From assembly GCF_002814095.1 (NCBI RefSeq), contig NZ_CP021913.1, positions 1,488,001 through 1,552,000 of the forward strand: DNA of 64,000 nt, given 5' to 3'. The notes beneath the pieces were generated by a model. It was not told the DNA's origin, searched no databases, and saw only the letters and a program-made list of their open reading frames with translations. Shown in pieces: positions 48,828-57,571 of this stretch (the first letter of the stretch is position 1; each line of letters begins with the position of its first letter). The DNA comes from Sagittula sp. P11. Lineage in GTDB: Bacteria > Pseudomonadota > Alphaproteobacteria > Rhodobacterales > Rhodobacteraceae. Both the position numbers and the translations under genes were made by a program.

Positions 48828-48990
48828 TCGCGGCCAACCGTCGGCGGCACCGTTCGGAAACAATGCCGCCCGGGTTCGCGATATTATCCCAACTCGGTCA
48901 CAAGTCCGCCCCATTTGACCGCGACATTCGGGGGCAGAGAACAGGCGGACAAGCCGCCCGACAGAGCAGTCAGAGAGAAGAGCCGGGATC

Positions 48991-49134
48991 ATGAAACAGC
49001 GTCGCTTCATCAAGTCGATCATCGAAACCGCCAGGGCGAACGAAAGCACCCGTATGCCCTGGGAGCGTGGCGCGCCCCGCGCCGCGATGATCGCGAACCG
49101 CAAACCGGCGGCGCAGGTCCTGAAGCGCGCCTGA
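48991..49134 (+). CDS. 47-residue basic conserved small protein
   Basis: A short frame, MKQRRFIKSIIETARANEST onward, ending LKRA. It has a AGAGAAGAG ribosome-binding region and is followed by a strong intrinsic terminator, giving a neat monocistronic unit. The sequence is basic and rich in Arg and Ala (APRAAMIANRKPAAQV). Proteins of this pattern occur in Rhodobacteraceae as far as recalled. No domain or function can be named. It could bind nucleic acid. Confidence 0.7.
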   Translation: MKQRRFIKSIIETARANESTRMPWERGAPRAAMIANRKPAAQVLKRA

Positions 49135-49523
49135 GCGCATCTGACCGACACGGGCCCTTCCGGCCCGGACCGAAGACCGGATGACAGGCCGGAACAGGGC
49201 GGGGATTTCCCCGCCTTTTCCGTTTCCCCCCCCGGGGCACCGTCGCGCGGCACGCTCCACACCCAAGGAACTGCAGCGGCGAAACCGAGGACGATTCGGG
49301 GCCGCGCGGGGCGAACTGTGGCAAAACCGTTCACCCCCCACCGACAATCCCCGCCTCGCCCCGAGGATTGAAGACGCAACACCCGGGTGCGCCTCTCCAA
49401 TTTTGACCTCCGGGAAGAATTGGGGCTAATTCATCATCAGCGAAGACGCGAAATCATACGTCCTTCTGTCGTTGTTGGTGGGGGCCAGCACGGTTGTGAC
49501 CGACCTTTTTAAGGGGTGCTCAC
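49135..49523. other. intergenic stretch upstream of the Hint protein
   Basis: This 389-bp stretch has no credible gene. It includes the terminator at 49198 and presumably the promoter of the Hint gene. The last 100 bp is less GC-rich than the rest. Confidence 0.5.
49198..49222 (+). terminator. intrinsic terminator after the 47-residue gene
   Basis: The stem GGCGGGGA / TCCCCGCC with a two-base loop is followed by TTTTCCGTTT. The stem is perfect. Confidence 0.85.
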
Positions 49524-50315
49524 ATGTCCAGTCTCCACCGCGGGTTTTCTCCCGCAGCCTACGCAGGCACTGCTTCCATTTCTCCGGCCCGTGACGCTCA
49601 CACGGACGGGCGGCCTCGGCGTGCAAGTTCTCTCATGCGCAAGTTCGAGGTCGCCACCCTGCGGCCGGACCTGACCGTCGATTTCACCCAGCACGTCGCC
49701 CCGGCGACGCCCTTCTTCGAGGAATGCGCCTCGGCCTTCGCGCGCGGCACGCTGATCGACACCGTGCGCGGCCCGGTCGCGATCGAGGACCTGGTGCCCG
49801 GCGACTACATCCAGACCGCGCTCGGCTCCGAACCCGTCACCTGGATCGGCTCCACGACCTACGTGCCCGGACGCGCGACAGAGGACACATCGCTCACCCA
49901 CCTGACCCGCGTGACCGCGGATGCCATGGGTCTCGGCAGCCCGCCGATGGACCTGCTCTTCGGGCCGGCGGCCCGCATGGTCGTGCGCCACGCGCGGCTG
50001 AAGGCGCTGCTGGGACAGGCCGCCGTGCTCGCCCGGGTGGAGGAATACACCGACGGCGACCGCTTCCTGCAGATCAGCCCCGCCGGCACGGTGCAGCTGT
50101 ATCACCTGATGGTGCGGCGCCACACGACGCTCAAGGTCGGCGGCGTGGAGGTGGAGACGTTCCACCCCGGCAATTCCGCCAGCCAGCAGCTCGGCGCAAA
50201 GACGCGCGAGCTGTTCATGTCGATGTTCCCGAACTTCGAAACGCTGGGCGACTTCGGCGAGACCTGCGCCACGCGCACCTCCCGCGAGGTCATCGAGGGC
50301 CTGATCGACGCCTGA
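49524..50315 (+). CDS. Hint (hedgehog/intein-like) domain protein lacking the catalytic Cys
   Basis: A 263-residue protein. From about residue 65 it has the Hint pattern: SAFARGTLIDTVRGPVAIED, LVPGDYIQTALG, WIGSTTYV, and the later HLMVRRHTTLKVGGVEVETF. In active members the Hint block opens with Cys just before F-ARGT; here Ala71 occupies that place and the nearest Cys (Cys68) is three residues early. It may therefore not self-cleave. The first 60 residues have no signal peptide. AAGGGG precedes the ATG. The window's other Hint domain, at 15611, keeps its Cys. Confidence 0.8.
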   Translation: MSSLHRGFSPAAYAGTASISPARDAHTDGRPRRASSLMRKFEVATLRPDLTVDFTQHVAPATPFFEECASAFARGTLIDTVRGPVAIEDLVPGDYIQTALGSEPVTWIGSTTYVPGRATEDTSLTHLTRVTADAMGLGSPPMDLLFGPAARMVVRHARLKALLGQAAVLARVEEYTDGDRFLQISPAGTVQLYHLMVRRHTTLKVGGVEVETFHPGNSASQQLGAKTRELFMSMFPNFETLGDFGETCATRTSREVIEGLIDA

Positions 50316-50348
50316 CGACCGCACCCGGCCCGACCGGGGGAGGCAGGC

Positions 50349-50410
50349 GGCGCATAGCCCCGCCCTACGACCCGTCGCGACAGATTGTAGGGTGGGGCTT
50401 CGCGCCACCC
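50349..50410. repeat. GTAGGGTGGGGCTTCGCGCC repeat with inverted partner
   Basis: TAGCCCCGCCCTAC (about 50353) and GTAGGGTGGGGCTTCGCGCC (about 50387) face each other across about 20 bases, and the second matches the copy at 42399 with one C/T change. It sits between the Hint gene and the convergent Lrp-type gene. Confidence 0.55.
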
Positions 50411-50423
50411 TGCGCAGCATGTG

Positions 50424-50924
50424 TCAGGCGGTGCGGCTCAGCCGCTCTTCCAGCACGTCGAACGGCACGCCGGGCTCGTCCTTTGCGCCGCGGATCACCA
50501 GCGAGGTCTTCACGCTGGCCACGTTCGGCGCCGTCAGCAGGTCGCCGGTCAGGAAACTCTGGAAGGTCGACAGGTCGGGCGCCACGCACTTCAGGATGAA
50601 GTCCACCTCGCCGTTCAGCATGTGGCACTCCCGCACCAGCGGCCAGCCGCGGCACCGCGCCTCGAAGGCCGACAGGTCGGACTCCGCCTGGCTCTGCAGC
50701 CCGACCATGACGAACACCTGCACCTCGAACCCGAGCGCCCGGGCGTCCACGTCCGCGTGGTAGCCCTGGATATAGCCCTGCTCTTCCAGAACCCGCACCC
50801 TGCGCAGGCAGGGCGGCGCGGAAATGCCCACCCGCCGCGCGAGTTCCACGTTCGTCATGCGCCCATCCGTTTGCAGTTCGGACAGAATCTTGCGATCAAT
50901 AGGATCTAGCCGATGCGTCGGCAT
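50424..50924 (-). CDS. Lrp/AsnC-family transcriptional regulator
   Basis: A 166-residue DNA-binding protein: winged helix-turn-helix at residues 1-60 (LDPIDRKILSELQTDGRMTN then LARRVGISAPPCLRRVRVLE) and a C-terminal RAM/ligand-binding domain (FVMVGLQSQAESDLSAFEA). Such proteins respond to amino acids and form octamers. ATG 50924 is chosen because GGGGGAGAGGC precedes it and the family pattern starts there. It is divergent from trxB, with a 22-bp dyad in between at 50983, so it may regulate itself and trxB. Confidence 0.93.
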   Translation of the reverse strand: MPTHRLDPIDRKILSELQTDGRMTNVELARRVGISAPPCLRRVRVLEEQGYIQGYHADVDARALGFEVQVFVMVGLQSQAESDLSAFEARCRGWPLVRECHMLNGEVDFILKCVAPDLSTFQSFLTGDLLTAPNVASVKTSLVIRGAKDEPGVPFDVLEERLSRTA

Positions 50925-50982
50925 GCCTCTCCCCCTGCCAATTTTCGCGTTTGTTATACCAGCCCCCGGACTGCGCGCAATA

Positions 50983-51004
50983 ATATTTCGCAAAAGCGCA
51001 ATAT
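50983..51004. promoter_or_regulatory. dyad between the Lrp-type gene and trxB
   Basis: ATATTTCGC-AAAA-GCGCAATAT is an inverted repeat of 9-bp arms with one mismatch, overlapping two AATATT hexamers 18 bp apart. The position between divergent genes and the AT-rich, loosely symmetric nature fit an Lrp-type site, but this is inference. Confidence 0.4.
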
Positions 51005-51095
51005 TCTTATCCCATGTTCGCTCAATCCTGACGCATTGCACCTGTGGTCCCGGTGACTATATGCAAGGCCCATCCCGAACGTATGGAGCGGCCCC

Positions 51096-52109
51096 ATGGC
51101 AGAGACGTCCCAAACCCGCCACACCAAGGTCCTGATCATCGGTTCCGGCCCGGCCGGATACACCGCAGGTGTCTATGCCTCCCGCGCCATGCTGGAGCCG
51201 ATCCTCGTGCAGGGGCTGGAACCCGGCGGCCAGCTGACCACCACCACCGAGGTGGAGAACTGGCCCGGCAACACCGAGATCCAGGGCCCCGATCTGATGG
51301 TCAACATGGAAGCGCATGCGCGCGCCATGGGCACCGAGATCATCGGCGACATCATCACGAAGATCGACTTCGACGTCCGCCCCTTCGTGGCGCATGGCGA
51401 CAGCGGCACGACCTACACCGCCGACAGCATCATCCTCGCCACCGGCGCCCGCGCCAAGTGGCTGGGCATGCCCTCCGAGGAGGCCTTCAAGGGCTTCGGC
51501 GTCTCGGCCTGCGCGACCTGTGACGGCTTCTTCTACCGCGGGCAGGAAATCGTGGTGATCGGCGGCGGCAACACCGCGGTCGAAGAGGCGCTGTTCCTGA
51601 CCAACTTCGCCTCCAAGGTCACGCTGATCCACCGCCGCGACGAGCTGCGTGCCGAGAAGATCCTGCAGGACCGCCTGCTGAAGAACCCGAAGATCCACCC
51701 GCTCTGGTTCCACCAGCTCGAGGAAGTCATGGGCACCGACATGCCCAAGGGCGTCACCGGCGTGAAGGTGAAGAACGTCAAGACCGGCGAGATTTCCGAG
51801 ATCCCCTGCGCCGGCGTCTTCGTCGCCATCGGCCACGCGCCCGCCTCCGAACTGGTGAAGGACGTGCTGGAAACCCACATGGGCGGCTACGTGAAGACGA
51901 AGCCCGACAGCACCGAGACCTCGATCCCTGGCGTCTTCGCCGCGGGCGACCTGACCGACCACAAGTACCGGCAGGCAGTGACCTCGGCCGGGATGGGCTG
52001 CATGGCCGCGCTCGAGGCCGAGCGCTGGCTGTCCGAACAGGACCTCGACGACGGCAAGGACACGGTCGAGCCGCTGGGCTACGGCGTGCCCGTCGAAGCG
52101 GGACACTGA
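51096..52109 (+). CDS. trxB: thioredoxin-disulfide reductase
   Basis: TrxB passes electrons from NADPH via FAD to thioredoxin. The 337-residue product has the FAD-binding [15 protein letters not shown], the redox-active C139-A-T-C142 in [13 protein letters not shown], the NADPH-binding [13 protein letters not shown], and the C-terminal [24 protein letters not shown] lies seven bases before the ATG. The stop codon overlaps the next start (TGATG), coupling it to the RraB-family gene. Substrates in this window include the TrxC at 11442. Confidence 0.97.
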   Translation: MAETSQTRHTKVLIIGSGPAGYTAGVYASRAMLEPILVQGLEPGGQLTTTTEVENWPGNTEIQGPDLMVNMEAHARAMGTEIIGDIITKIDFDVRPFVAHGDSGTTYTADSIILATGARAKWLGMPSEEAFKGFGVSACATCDGFFYRGQEIVVIGGGNTAVEEALFLTNFASKVTLIHRRDELRAEKILQDRLLKNPKIHPLWFHQLEEVMGTDMPKGVTGVKVKNVKTGEISEIPCAGVFVAIGHAPASELVKDVLETHMGGYVKTKPDSTETSIPGVFAAGDLTDHKYRQAVTSAGMGCMAALEAERWLSEQDLDDGKDTVEPLGYGVPVEAGH

Positions 52110-52447
52110 TGGACCACGACTTCGCCGCCCAGCGGGCCGAGACCCGGGCCACCTATGCCGAACTGCGCGACGGCCCGGGCCTGCCCGAATTCGCCGACGT
52201 GGACTATTTCCTCGTCCCCGAGGGCGAGGCCGACTGGCGCCCGCTGGCCGATGCCCTCTCGAAGGAAGGCTTCGACTGCGACTGGGTGGAGGACGACGAG
52301 GAAGGCCGCTACCTCGTGGCCACCCTGCCCGACCAGATCATCTCGGCCGACGGCATCTGGCTGGGCGAGGAAGTGGCCACCCGCCTCGCGCTGGACCACG
52401 GCTTTGCCCCCGATGGCTGGGGCCTCATGGGCGACGGCGAAGACTGA
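52109..52447 (+). CDS. RraB-family ribonuclease E inhibitor-like protein
   Basis: A 112-residue acidic protein that fits the RraB family (PF06877 pattern): DVDYFLVPEGEADWRPLADA, then LSKEGFDCDWVEDDEEGRY. In E. coli RraB inhibits RNase E. The ATG overlaps the trxB stop, so it is in the trxB operon. Family membership is judged from pattern and length; regulation of RNA decay here is inference. Confidence 0.78.
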   Translation: MDHDFAAQRAETRATYAELRDGPGLPEFADVDYFLVPEGEADWRPLADALSKEGFDCDWVEDDEEGRYLVATLPDQIISADGIWLGEEVATRLALDHGFAPDGWGLMGDGED

Positions 52448-52536
52448 CGGCGCGCGCGTGCCGCGCTGTCGCATGAACGTCATCCGCCCCGGTTAATCAC
52501 GCCCCGCAAGGCGGGACCGGAAAACGGAGACAGCAC

Positions 52537-53088
52537 ATGCGCTGGCGCGGCATCAATCACATCGAACTTTCCGTCCTCGACTACGACACCTCCGTGGCCT
52601 TCTACGACCGGCTGTTCGGCTGGCTCGGCTACAAGAGCTTCTGGACGATGGATGTGGGCTACCGCTCCACCTATTACATGGCGCGGTTCCCCGCCCCGCA
52701 TTCCTACATCGGCATCCAGCCCGCGCGATCGGGCGGCAAGCTGGATCACGCCGCCCGCGCCACGGGCCTGCACCACATCGCGCTCTGGGCCCGCAACCGG
52801 CGCGAGGTCGACGCCTTTCACCGCGATTTCCTTTTGGCGAACGACATCCCCGTGACGGAGGCGCCCGCCGAATATGCGATCTACGCGCCCGGCTACTACG
52901 GTGTCTTCTTCGACGATCCGATCAACGGCTTTCACTGGGAACTGGCCCACATCCCGATGATGCCGGGCCTTGGCATGGTCCGCCGGTTCCGCGCCGCATG
53001 GAAGGACGCCGCCCGAGAACACCCGGACTGGCCGGGCGACGGGATGCAGCAGGCGATGAGAAAACTGCCGGGTCGCGACAAAAAGTGA
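52537..53088 (+). CDS. VOC-superfamily (glyoxalase/bleomycin-resistance) protein
   Basis: A 183-residue protein with paired VOC beta-alpha-beta-beta-beta modules: IELSVLDYDTSVAFYDRLFG at the N terminus and HHIALWARNRREVDAF in the second half. His and Glu positions (HIELS, HHIALWA, FHWELA) can form the metal site. Members include glyoxalases, dioxygenases and resistance proteins. The C-terminal extension after the fold is basic (MRKLPGRDKK). GGAGA precedes the ATG. The specific reaction cannot be stated. Confidence 0.87.
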   Translation: MRWRGINHIELSVLDYDTSVAFYDRLFGWLGYKSFWTMDVGYRSTYYMARFPAPHSYIGIQPARSGGKLDHAARATGLHHIALWARNRREVDAFHRDFLLANDIPVTEAPAEYAIYAPGYYGVFFDDPINGFHWELAHIPMMPGLGMVRRFRAAWKDAAREHPDWPGDGMQQAMRKLPGRDKK

Positions 53089-53233
53089 CGCCGCGGCAGC
53101 GGATCGTGACCTATCGGCCACGGCGATCCGCGCGGATGGGCGAAATTTCTCCTAACCCGGATTTTGGGGTTTGCTGCAGGTGCGAAATGATGCGATGCGT
53201 TCAGCACTGAACACACTTTGAGTCGCCGGTTTC

Positions 53234-55312
53234 ATGACTTCGCTTTCTGCCTCTTCGACGCTTCGGGAAGACGATCAGCTCTTCCGCCTGCTGCGTCAGC
53301 TTGAAAAGGCACCCGAGGCCTCGCAGCGGGCCACGGCGGAAGCGCTGGGAATATCTCTCGGCACGCTCAACACGCAGCTCAGGGCGGCGCAGAACGCGGG
53401 CCTGATCGTGGTCAGCAACCGGCCCGGGCCGGATCGGCGCCAGCGCTTCGCCTATGCGCTGACACCCGAAGGAACGGCAGTCAAGAACCGGCTGATCGAC
53501 GCCTTCCTTGCACGGAAATTCACCGAATACGCGGCGCTCCATGCCGAGCTCACGGGCTCTGCCAGCGACCTCGTCCCCCTCAAATACAGGAGCAAACTGA
53601 TGCAATCCAATCTTGCGCCCATCCCGGAGCTGTACGTCTCCTACGACAGCGCCCAGAAGCTGAAGATCGAAGCCGGCGAGCTGACCTCGCACGATCTGAC
53701 CCCCCGCCAGATCTGCGACCTCGAGCTGCTGATGAACGGCGGCTTCTACCCGCTTAAGGGCTTCCTGGGCGAAGACGACTACAACGGCGTCGTCGAGAAC
53801 ATGCGCCTGGCCGACGGCCAGCTCTGGCCGATGCCGATCACGCTGGACGTGTCCGAGGACTTCGCCGCCAAGATCGAGGAAGGCCAGGACATCGCGCTGC
53901 GTGACCAGGAAGGCGTGATCCTCGCCACCATGACGGTCACCGACAAGTACATCCCGAACAAGTCGAAAGAGGCCGAGAAGGTCTTTGGCGCCGACGACCT
54001 CGCCCACCCGGCGGTGAACTACCTGCACAACTCCGCAGGCAAGGTCTACCTCGGCGGCCCCGTCACCGGCATCCAGCAGCCGGTGCACTACGACTTCCGC
54101 GCCCGCCGCGACACCCCGAACGAGCTGCGCGCCTACTTCCGCAAGCTCGGCTGGCGCAAGATCGTCGCGTTCCAGACCCGCAACCCGCTGCACCGCGCGC
54201 ACCAGGAACTGACCTTCCGCGCCGCGAAGGAAGCGCAGGCCAACCTGCTGATCCACCCGGTCGTCGGCCTGACGAAGCCGGGCGACGTGGACCACTTCAC
54301 CCGCGTGCGCTGCTACGAGGCGGTGCTGGACAAGTACCCAGCCTCCACCACCACCATGTCGCTTCTGAACCTCGCCATGCGCATGGCCGGTCCGCGCGAA
54401 GCCGTCTGGCACGGCCTGATCCGCAAGAACCACGGCTGCACGCACATGATCGTCGGCCGCGACCACGCGGGCCCGGGCAAGAACTCTGCCGGCGACGATT
54501 TCTACGGTCCCTACGACGCGCAGGAACTCTTCCGCGAGCATCAGGCGGAAATCGGCTGTGAAATGGTCGACTTCAAGCACATGGTCTACGTGCAGGAACG
54601 CGCCCAGTACGAACCCGCGGACGAGATCGAGGACAAGGACAACGTCACCATCCTCAACATCTCCGGCACCGAACTGCGCCGCCGTCTGGCCGAGGGCCTC
54701 GAGATCCCGGAATGGTTCTCCTTCCCCGAGGTCGTGAAGGAACTGCGCCGCACCAAGCCGCCGCGCTCCAAGCAGGGCTTCACCGTGTTCTTCACCGGCT
54801 TCTCCGGCTCCGGCAAGTCGACCATCGCCAACGCGCTCATGGTCAAGCTGATGGAAATGGGCGGCCGCCCTGTGACGCTGCTCGACGGCGACGTCGTCCG
54901 CAAGCACCTGTCGTCCGAGCTGGGCTTCTCGAAAGAGCACCGCGACATCAACATCAAGCGGATCGGCTACGTCGCGTCCGAGATCACCAAGAACGGCGGC
55001 ATCGCGATCTGCGCGCCCATCGCGCCCTACACCGCGACCCGCCGCGCCGTGCGCGAGATGATCGAGGAATACGGCGCCTTCTGCGAAGTGCACGTCGCGA
55101 CCACGATCGAGGAATGCGAAAAGCGTGACCGCAAGGGCCTCTACAAGCTGGCACGCGAAGGCAAGATCAAGGAGTTCACCGGCATCTCCGACCCGTACGA
55201 AGAGCCGCAGAACCCCGAACTGCGCGTCGAGACCGAGAATGTCGAAGTCGACAACTGCGCGCATCAGGTCATCCTGAAGCTGGAATCGATGGGCCTGATC
55301 GCGGGTTCCTGA
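53234..55312 (+). CDS. sat: MarR-like winged helix fused in frame to bifunctional sulfate adenylyltransferase/APS kinase
   Basis: One uninterrupted 692-residue frame. Residues 1-122 read as a MarR/EPS-associated winged-helix regulator (SQRATAEALGISLGTLNTQL; YALTPEGTAVKNRLIDAFLA). Met123 (base 53600) is the usual start of roseobacter ATP sulfurylase (NLAPIPELYVSYDSAQKL) and has its own AGGAG seven bases upstream, so the 570-residue enzyme may be made separately. The sulfurylase has QTRNPLHRAHQ near 314-324; the C-terminal APS kinase has P-loop GFSGSGKST at 522-530. The enzyme makes APS then PAPS from sulfate. A strong terminator follows. Confidence 0.88.
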   Translation: MTSLSASSTLREDDQLFRLLRQLEKAPEASQRATAEALGISLGTLNTQLRAAQNAGLIVVSNRPGPDRRQRFAYALTPEGTAVKNRLIDAFLARKFTEYAALHAELTGSASDLVPLKYRSKLMQSNLAPIPELYVSYDSAQKLKIEAGELTSHDLTPRQICDLELLMNGGFYPLKGFLGEDDYNGVVENMRLADGQLWPMPITLDVSEDFAAKIEEGQDIALRDQEGVILATMTVTDKYIPNKSKEAEKVFGADDLAHPAVNYLHNSAGKVYLGGPVTGIQQPVHYDFRARRDTPNELRAYFRKLGWRKIVAFQTRNPLHRAHQELTFRAAKEAQANLLIHPVVGLTKPGDVDHFTRVRCYEAVLDKYPASTTTMSLLNLAMRMAGPREAVWHGLIRKNHGCTHMIVGRDHAGPGKNSAGDDFYGPYDAQELFREHQAEIGCEMVDFKHMVYVQERAQYEPADEIEDKDNVTILNISGTELRRRLAEGLEIPEWFSFPEVVKELRRTKPPRSKQGFTVFFTGFSGSGKSTIANALMVKLMEMGGRPVTLLDGDVVRKHLSSELGFSKEHRDINIKRIGYVASEITKNGGIAICAPIAPYTATRRAVREMIEEYGAFCEVHVATTIEECEKRDRKGLYKLAREGKIKEFTGISDPYEEPQNPELRVETENVEVDNCAHQVILKLESMGLIAGS
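53588..53592 (+). promoter_or_regulatory. internal ribosome-binding site for the sulfurylase part
   Basis: AGGAG is followed seven bases later by ATG 53600, inside the MarR-SAT frame. It supports an independent start of the sulfurylase/APS kinase, in addition to or instead of the fusion. Confidence 0.7.
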
Positions 55313-55336
55313 TCCGCCCCATCCAGACCGAACGCG

Positions 55337-55365
55337 AAAGGCCGGGGCATGTCCCCGGCCTTTTT
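55337..55365 (+). terminator. intrinsic terminator after the sulfate activation gene
   Basis: The stem AAAGGCCGGGG / CCCCGGCCTTT with a short loop is followed by TTTTT. It is the strongest terminator in the window. Confidence 0.92.
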
Positions 55366-55548
55366 CATGTCCGCCTTGGCCCGACGGGGCAGAACACCCC
55401 GCGCCCCAGCATCACAAATCGCGGAGAACCATGCACAGGGCGCAAACCGGATATGCGTTTACGTTGCATTTACCGCCCGGAGGGATATTCTTTCTCAAGC
55501 CTTGCCGCTCACCGGCAGCGCCGGTTCGCACGTGTTCCGGGGATCAGC

Positions 55549-56814
55549 ATGAGACTTCTGCGTCGAACATCCGCCTGTGCTGCCGCCTTCCTCTCCATCG
55601 GTGCCATGAACGCGGGGGCGGCCCTTGCCGGCTGCAACAACGAATTCTTCTCCGTCGACTACAATTACGGCGGCTCGCAATCCTACGGGTTCCCCGGCGA
55701 CCTGCAAAGCGGCGAGGACGCGACCTTCGCCGCCGCGGGCGACTTCCAGTTCTTCAAGATCGAGGTGAACGGAAAGGTGCTGTGCAACTCCGTCGCCTCC
55801 TGCAACGGCTACACCTACACCGCCCCCGCGACCGACAGCTACTACTTCCTCGCCACCGGACAGAGCGGGCCGGGCACCGGCAAGTCCGGCACCGCCACCT
55901 ATTCCTGCACCGCCGCGACCACCGGGGCGGGCACCGGAACCGGGACCACGGCGAACAGCGGCGCCGCCACCGGGGGCGGACTTCCCGCGGCGGCGCAGGG
56001 CGCGGGCGCCACCGTCGCGGCGGCCGGATCGACCGCCGCCGTGGGCAACGCGATCAACAACGCCATCACCGGCACCGGGCCGAACCTCTCGACCCAAGGG
56101 CTGTTCCTGTCCGGCGGCGGCCCGTCCTCCCCGCTGCAGGCCTGGGCCTCGCTCCAGGGCCGCAACTACAGCGGCGACATCGACGGGCGGTCCTTCGAAT
56201 TCACCCTCGGCGCGGATATGGAGGTGGCCGCAGGCACCCGGCTCGGCCTGTTCCTGTCCTCCGGCCGCGCCGACCTGGACGTTGCGGGCATCGACGTGGA
56301 AACGGACGCGCTGTCCTTCGGCCCCTACTTCAAGACCCGCCTCTCCGACACCTACGAGGTCACCGGCTACGCGCTTTTCGCGAGGCCCGATTACGAGGTC
56401 GGCGGCACCTCCTACGAGGCCGAGCGCCGCGCCGCGGGCCTGACCGCCAACGCAAACTACATGTGGGGCAACACGGAGATCGAGAGCTTCCTCGGCGTCT
56501 CCGGCTTCTCGGAGGATCATCCCTCTGCCGGCGCCCTGTCGTCGCGCACCGTCAGCGCGCTCACCGGCTCCATCGGGACAAAGGCGATCTTCGGCCAGGG
56601 CGCCCCGCTCCGGCCCTACGTCAGCATCGGCGCCGACTTCAACCGCTACGACGACGGGGTGAACCGGCGGACGACGCACAACACGCCGCGGCTCGGCACC
56701 GGGTTTACCTACCACACCGGCAGCGGATCGCTGTCGATGGACCTGAACGGCGGCCAGATCTTCGAGGACACCCGCGATGTCGAATTGCGGATGAACTACA
56801 ACTTCAACTTCTGA
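55549..56814 (+). CDS. autotransporter-like outer-membrane beta-barrel protein
   Basis: A 421-residue exported protein with signal peptide MRLLRRTSACAAAFLSIGAM and on to about residue 28. A short Cys-containing beta domain (about 30-125) is followed by a Gly/Ala/Thr-rich linker. A predicted barrel of about 230 residues runs from about 190 to the C terminus, with alternating aromatic strands, ending YNFNF with terminal Phe as in outer-membrane proteins. The layout is that of a small autotransporter or barrel adhesin. A glycosyltransferase-like gene follows directly. Confidence 0.78.
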   Translation: MRLLRRTSACAAAFLSIGAMNAGAALAGCNNEFFSVDYNYGGSQSYGFPGDLQSGEDATFAAAGDFQFFKIEVNGKVLCNSVASCNGYTYTAPATDSYYFLATGQSGPGTGKSGTATYSCTAATTGAGTGTGTTANSGAATGGGLPAAAQGAGATVAAAGSTAAVGNAINNAITGTGPNLSTQGLFLSGGGPSSPLQAWASLQGRNYSGDIDGRSFEFTLGADMEVAAGTRLGLFLSSGRADLDVAGIDVETDALSFGPYFKTRLSDTYEVTGYALFARPDYEVGGTSYEAERRAAGLTANANYMWGNTEIESFLGVSGFSEDHPSAGALSSRTVSALTGSIGTKAIFGQGAPLRPYVSIGADFNRYDDGVNRRTTHNTPRLGTGFTYHTGSGSLSMDLNGGQIFEDTRDVELRMNYNFNF

Positions 56815-56821
56815 GGCCCCC

Positions 56822-57571
56822 TTGCCGACATTCAGCGGGGCGGGGGCCACGTCCCTCGCCCTTTCCTTTCCCGAAGACCTGAAGGCGGCGCGCAGCGTCA
56901 TCTCCCTCACGTCGATCCCGCCGCGCTTCGCAACGCTCGGCCCGGTGCTTGAGACGCTGACAGCACAAGGCGCCGATGCCGTGGTGCTCGCCCTGCCCCG
57001 CACCTTCCGCCGCTTCCCCGGCCCGACAGAGGCGCCGCCGCTGCCCGGGGGCGTGACCCTCCTGTGGTCCGAAACCGACCCCGGCCCGGCGCTGAAACTG
57101 CTGGGTGCGCTGGCCGCCTGCCCCCACGCGCGCATCACCGCCTGCGACGACGACACGCTCTACGGCGACGGCTGGCTAAGCGCGCTCCAAGAGGCGGGCA
57201 CCGGCCGCATCGCCACCACCGGCGCGGGCTGGTCCGTCACCCGGCTGAAACGCCGGGGCTGCGCCCCGCCCGCCACCGACATCGCGCAGGGGTTCTCCGG
57301 CCTCAGCATCACCCCCGGCATGTTCGGGCCCGAGGTTTTCGATATCCCGGAGGTGGCGTGGCCGGTGGACGACATCTGGTTTTCGGGTCACCTCGCGCAG
57401 CGCGGTATCCCGTTCCACGCCGTCCCCGCCGCCCGCACGCTCTGCACGCCGCTCGACCGGCCCGCCGCGCTGCAATCCGCGCAGGACCTGCCCGACCGCG
57501 CCACCGCCAACGCGGCCACGGCCTTGTGGCTCAACGACCGCTACGGCATCTGGCCGTCTCAGTTGCTCTGA
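56822..57571 (+). CDS. glycosyltransferase-like protein
   Basis: A 249-residue protein. The N terminus SVISLTSIPPRFATLGPVLE and the acidic motif ACDDDTLYG near residue 107 (a DxD-type nucleotide-sugar site) suggest a family-2-like or related glycosyltransferase fold. A later WPVDDIWFSGHLA could hold the catalytic acid. The only good start is TTG 56822, with GAGG seven bases before it, overlapping the end of the barrel gene's region; the two probably form an operon. It could decorate the barrel protein, but this is inference. Confidence 0.55.
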   Translation: MPTFSGAGATSLALSFPEDLKAARSVISLTSIPPRFATLGPVLETLTAQGADAVVLALPRTFRRFPGPTEAPPLPGGVTLLWSETDPGPALKLLGALAACPHARITACDDDTLYGDGWLSALQEAGTGRIATTGAGWSVTRLKRRGCAPPATDIAQGFSGLSITPGMFGPEVFDIPEVAWPVDDIWFSGHLAQRGIPFHAVPAARTLCTPLDRPAALQSAQDLPDRATANAATALWLNDRYGIWPSQLL

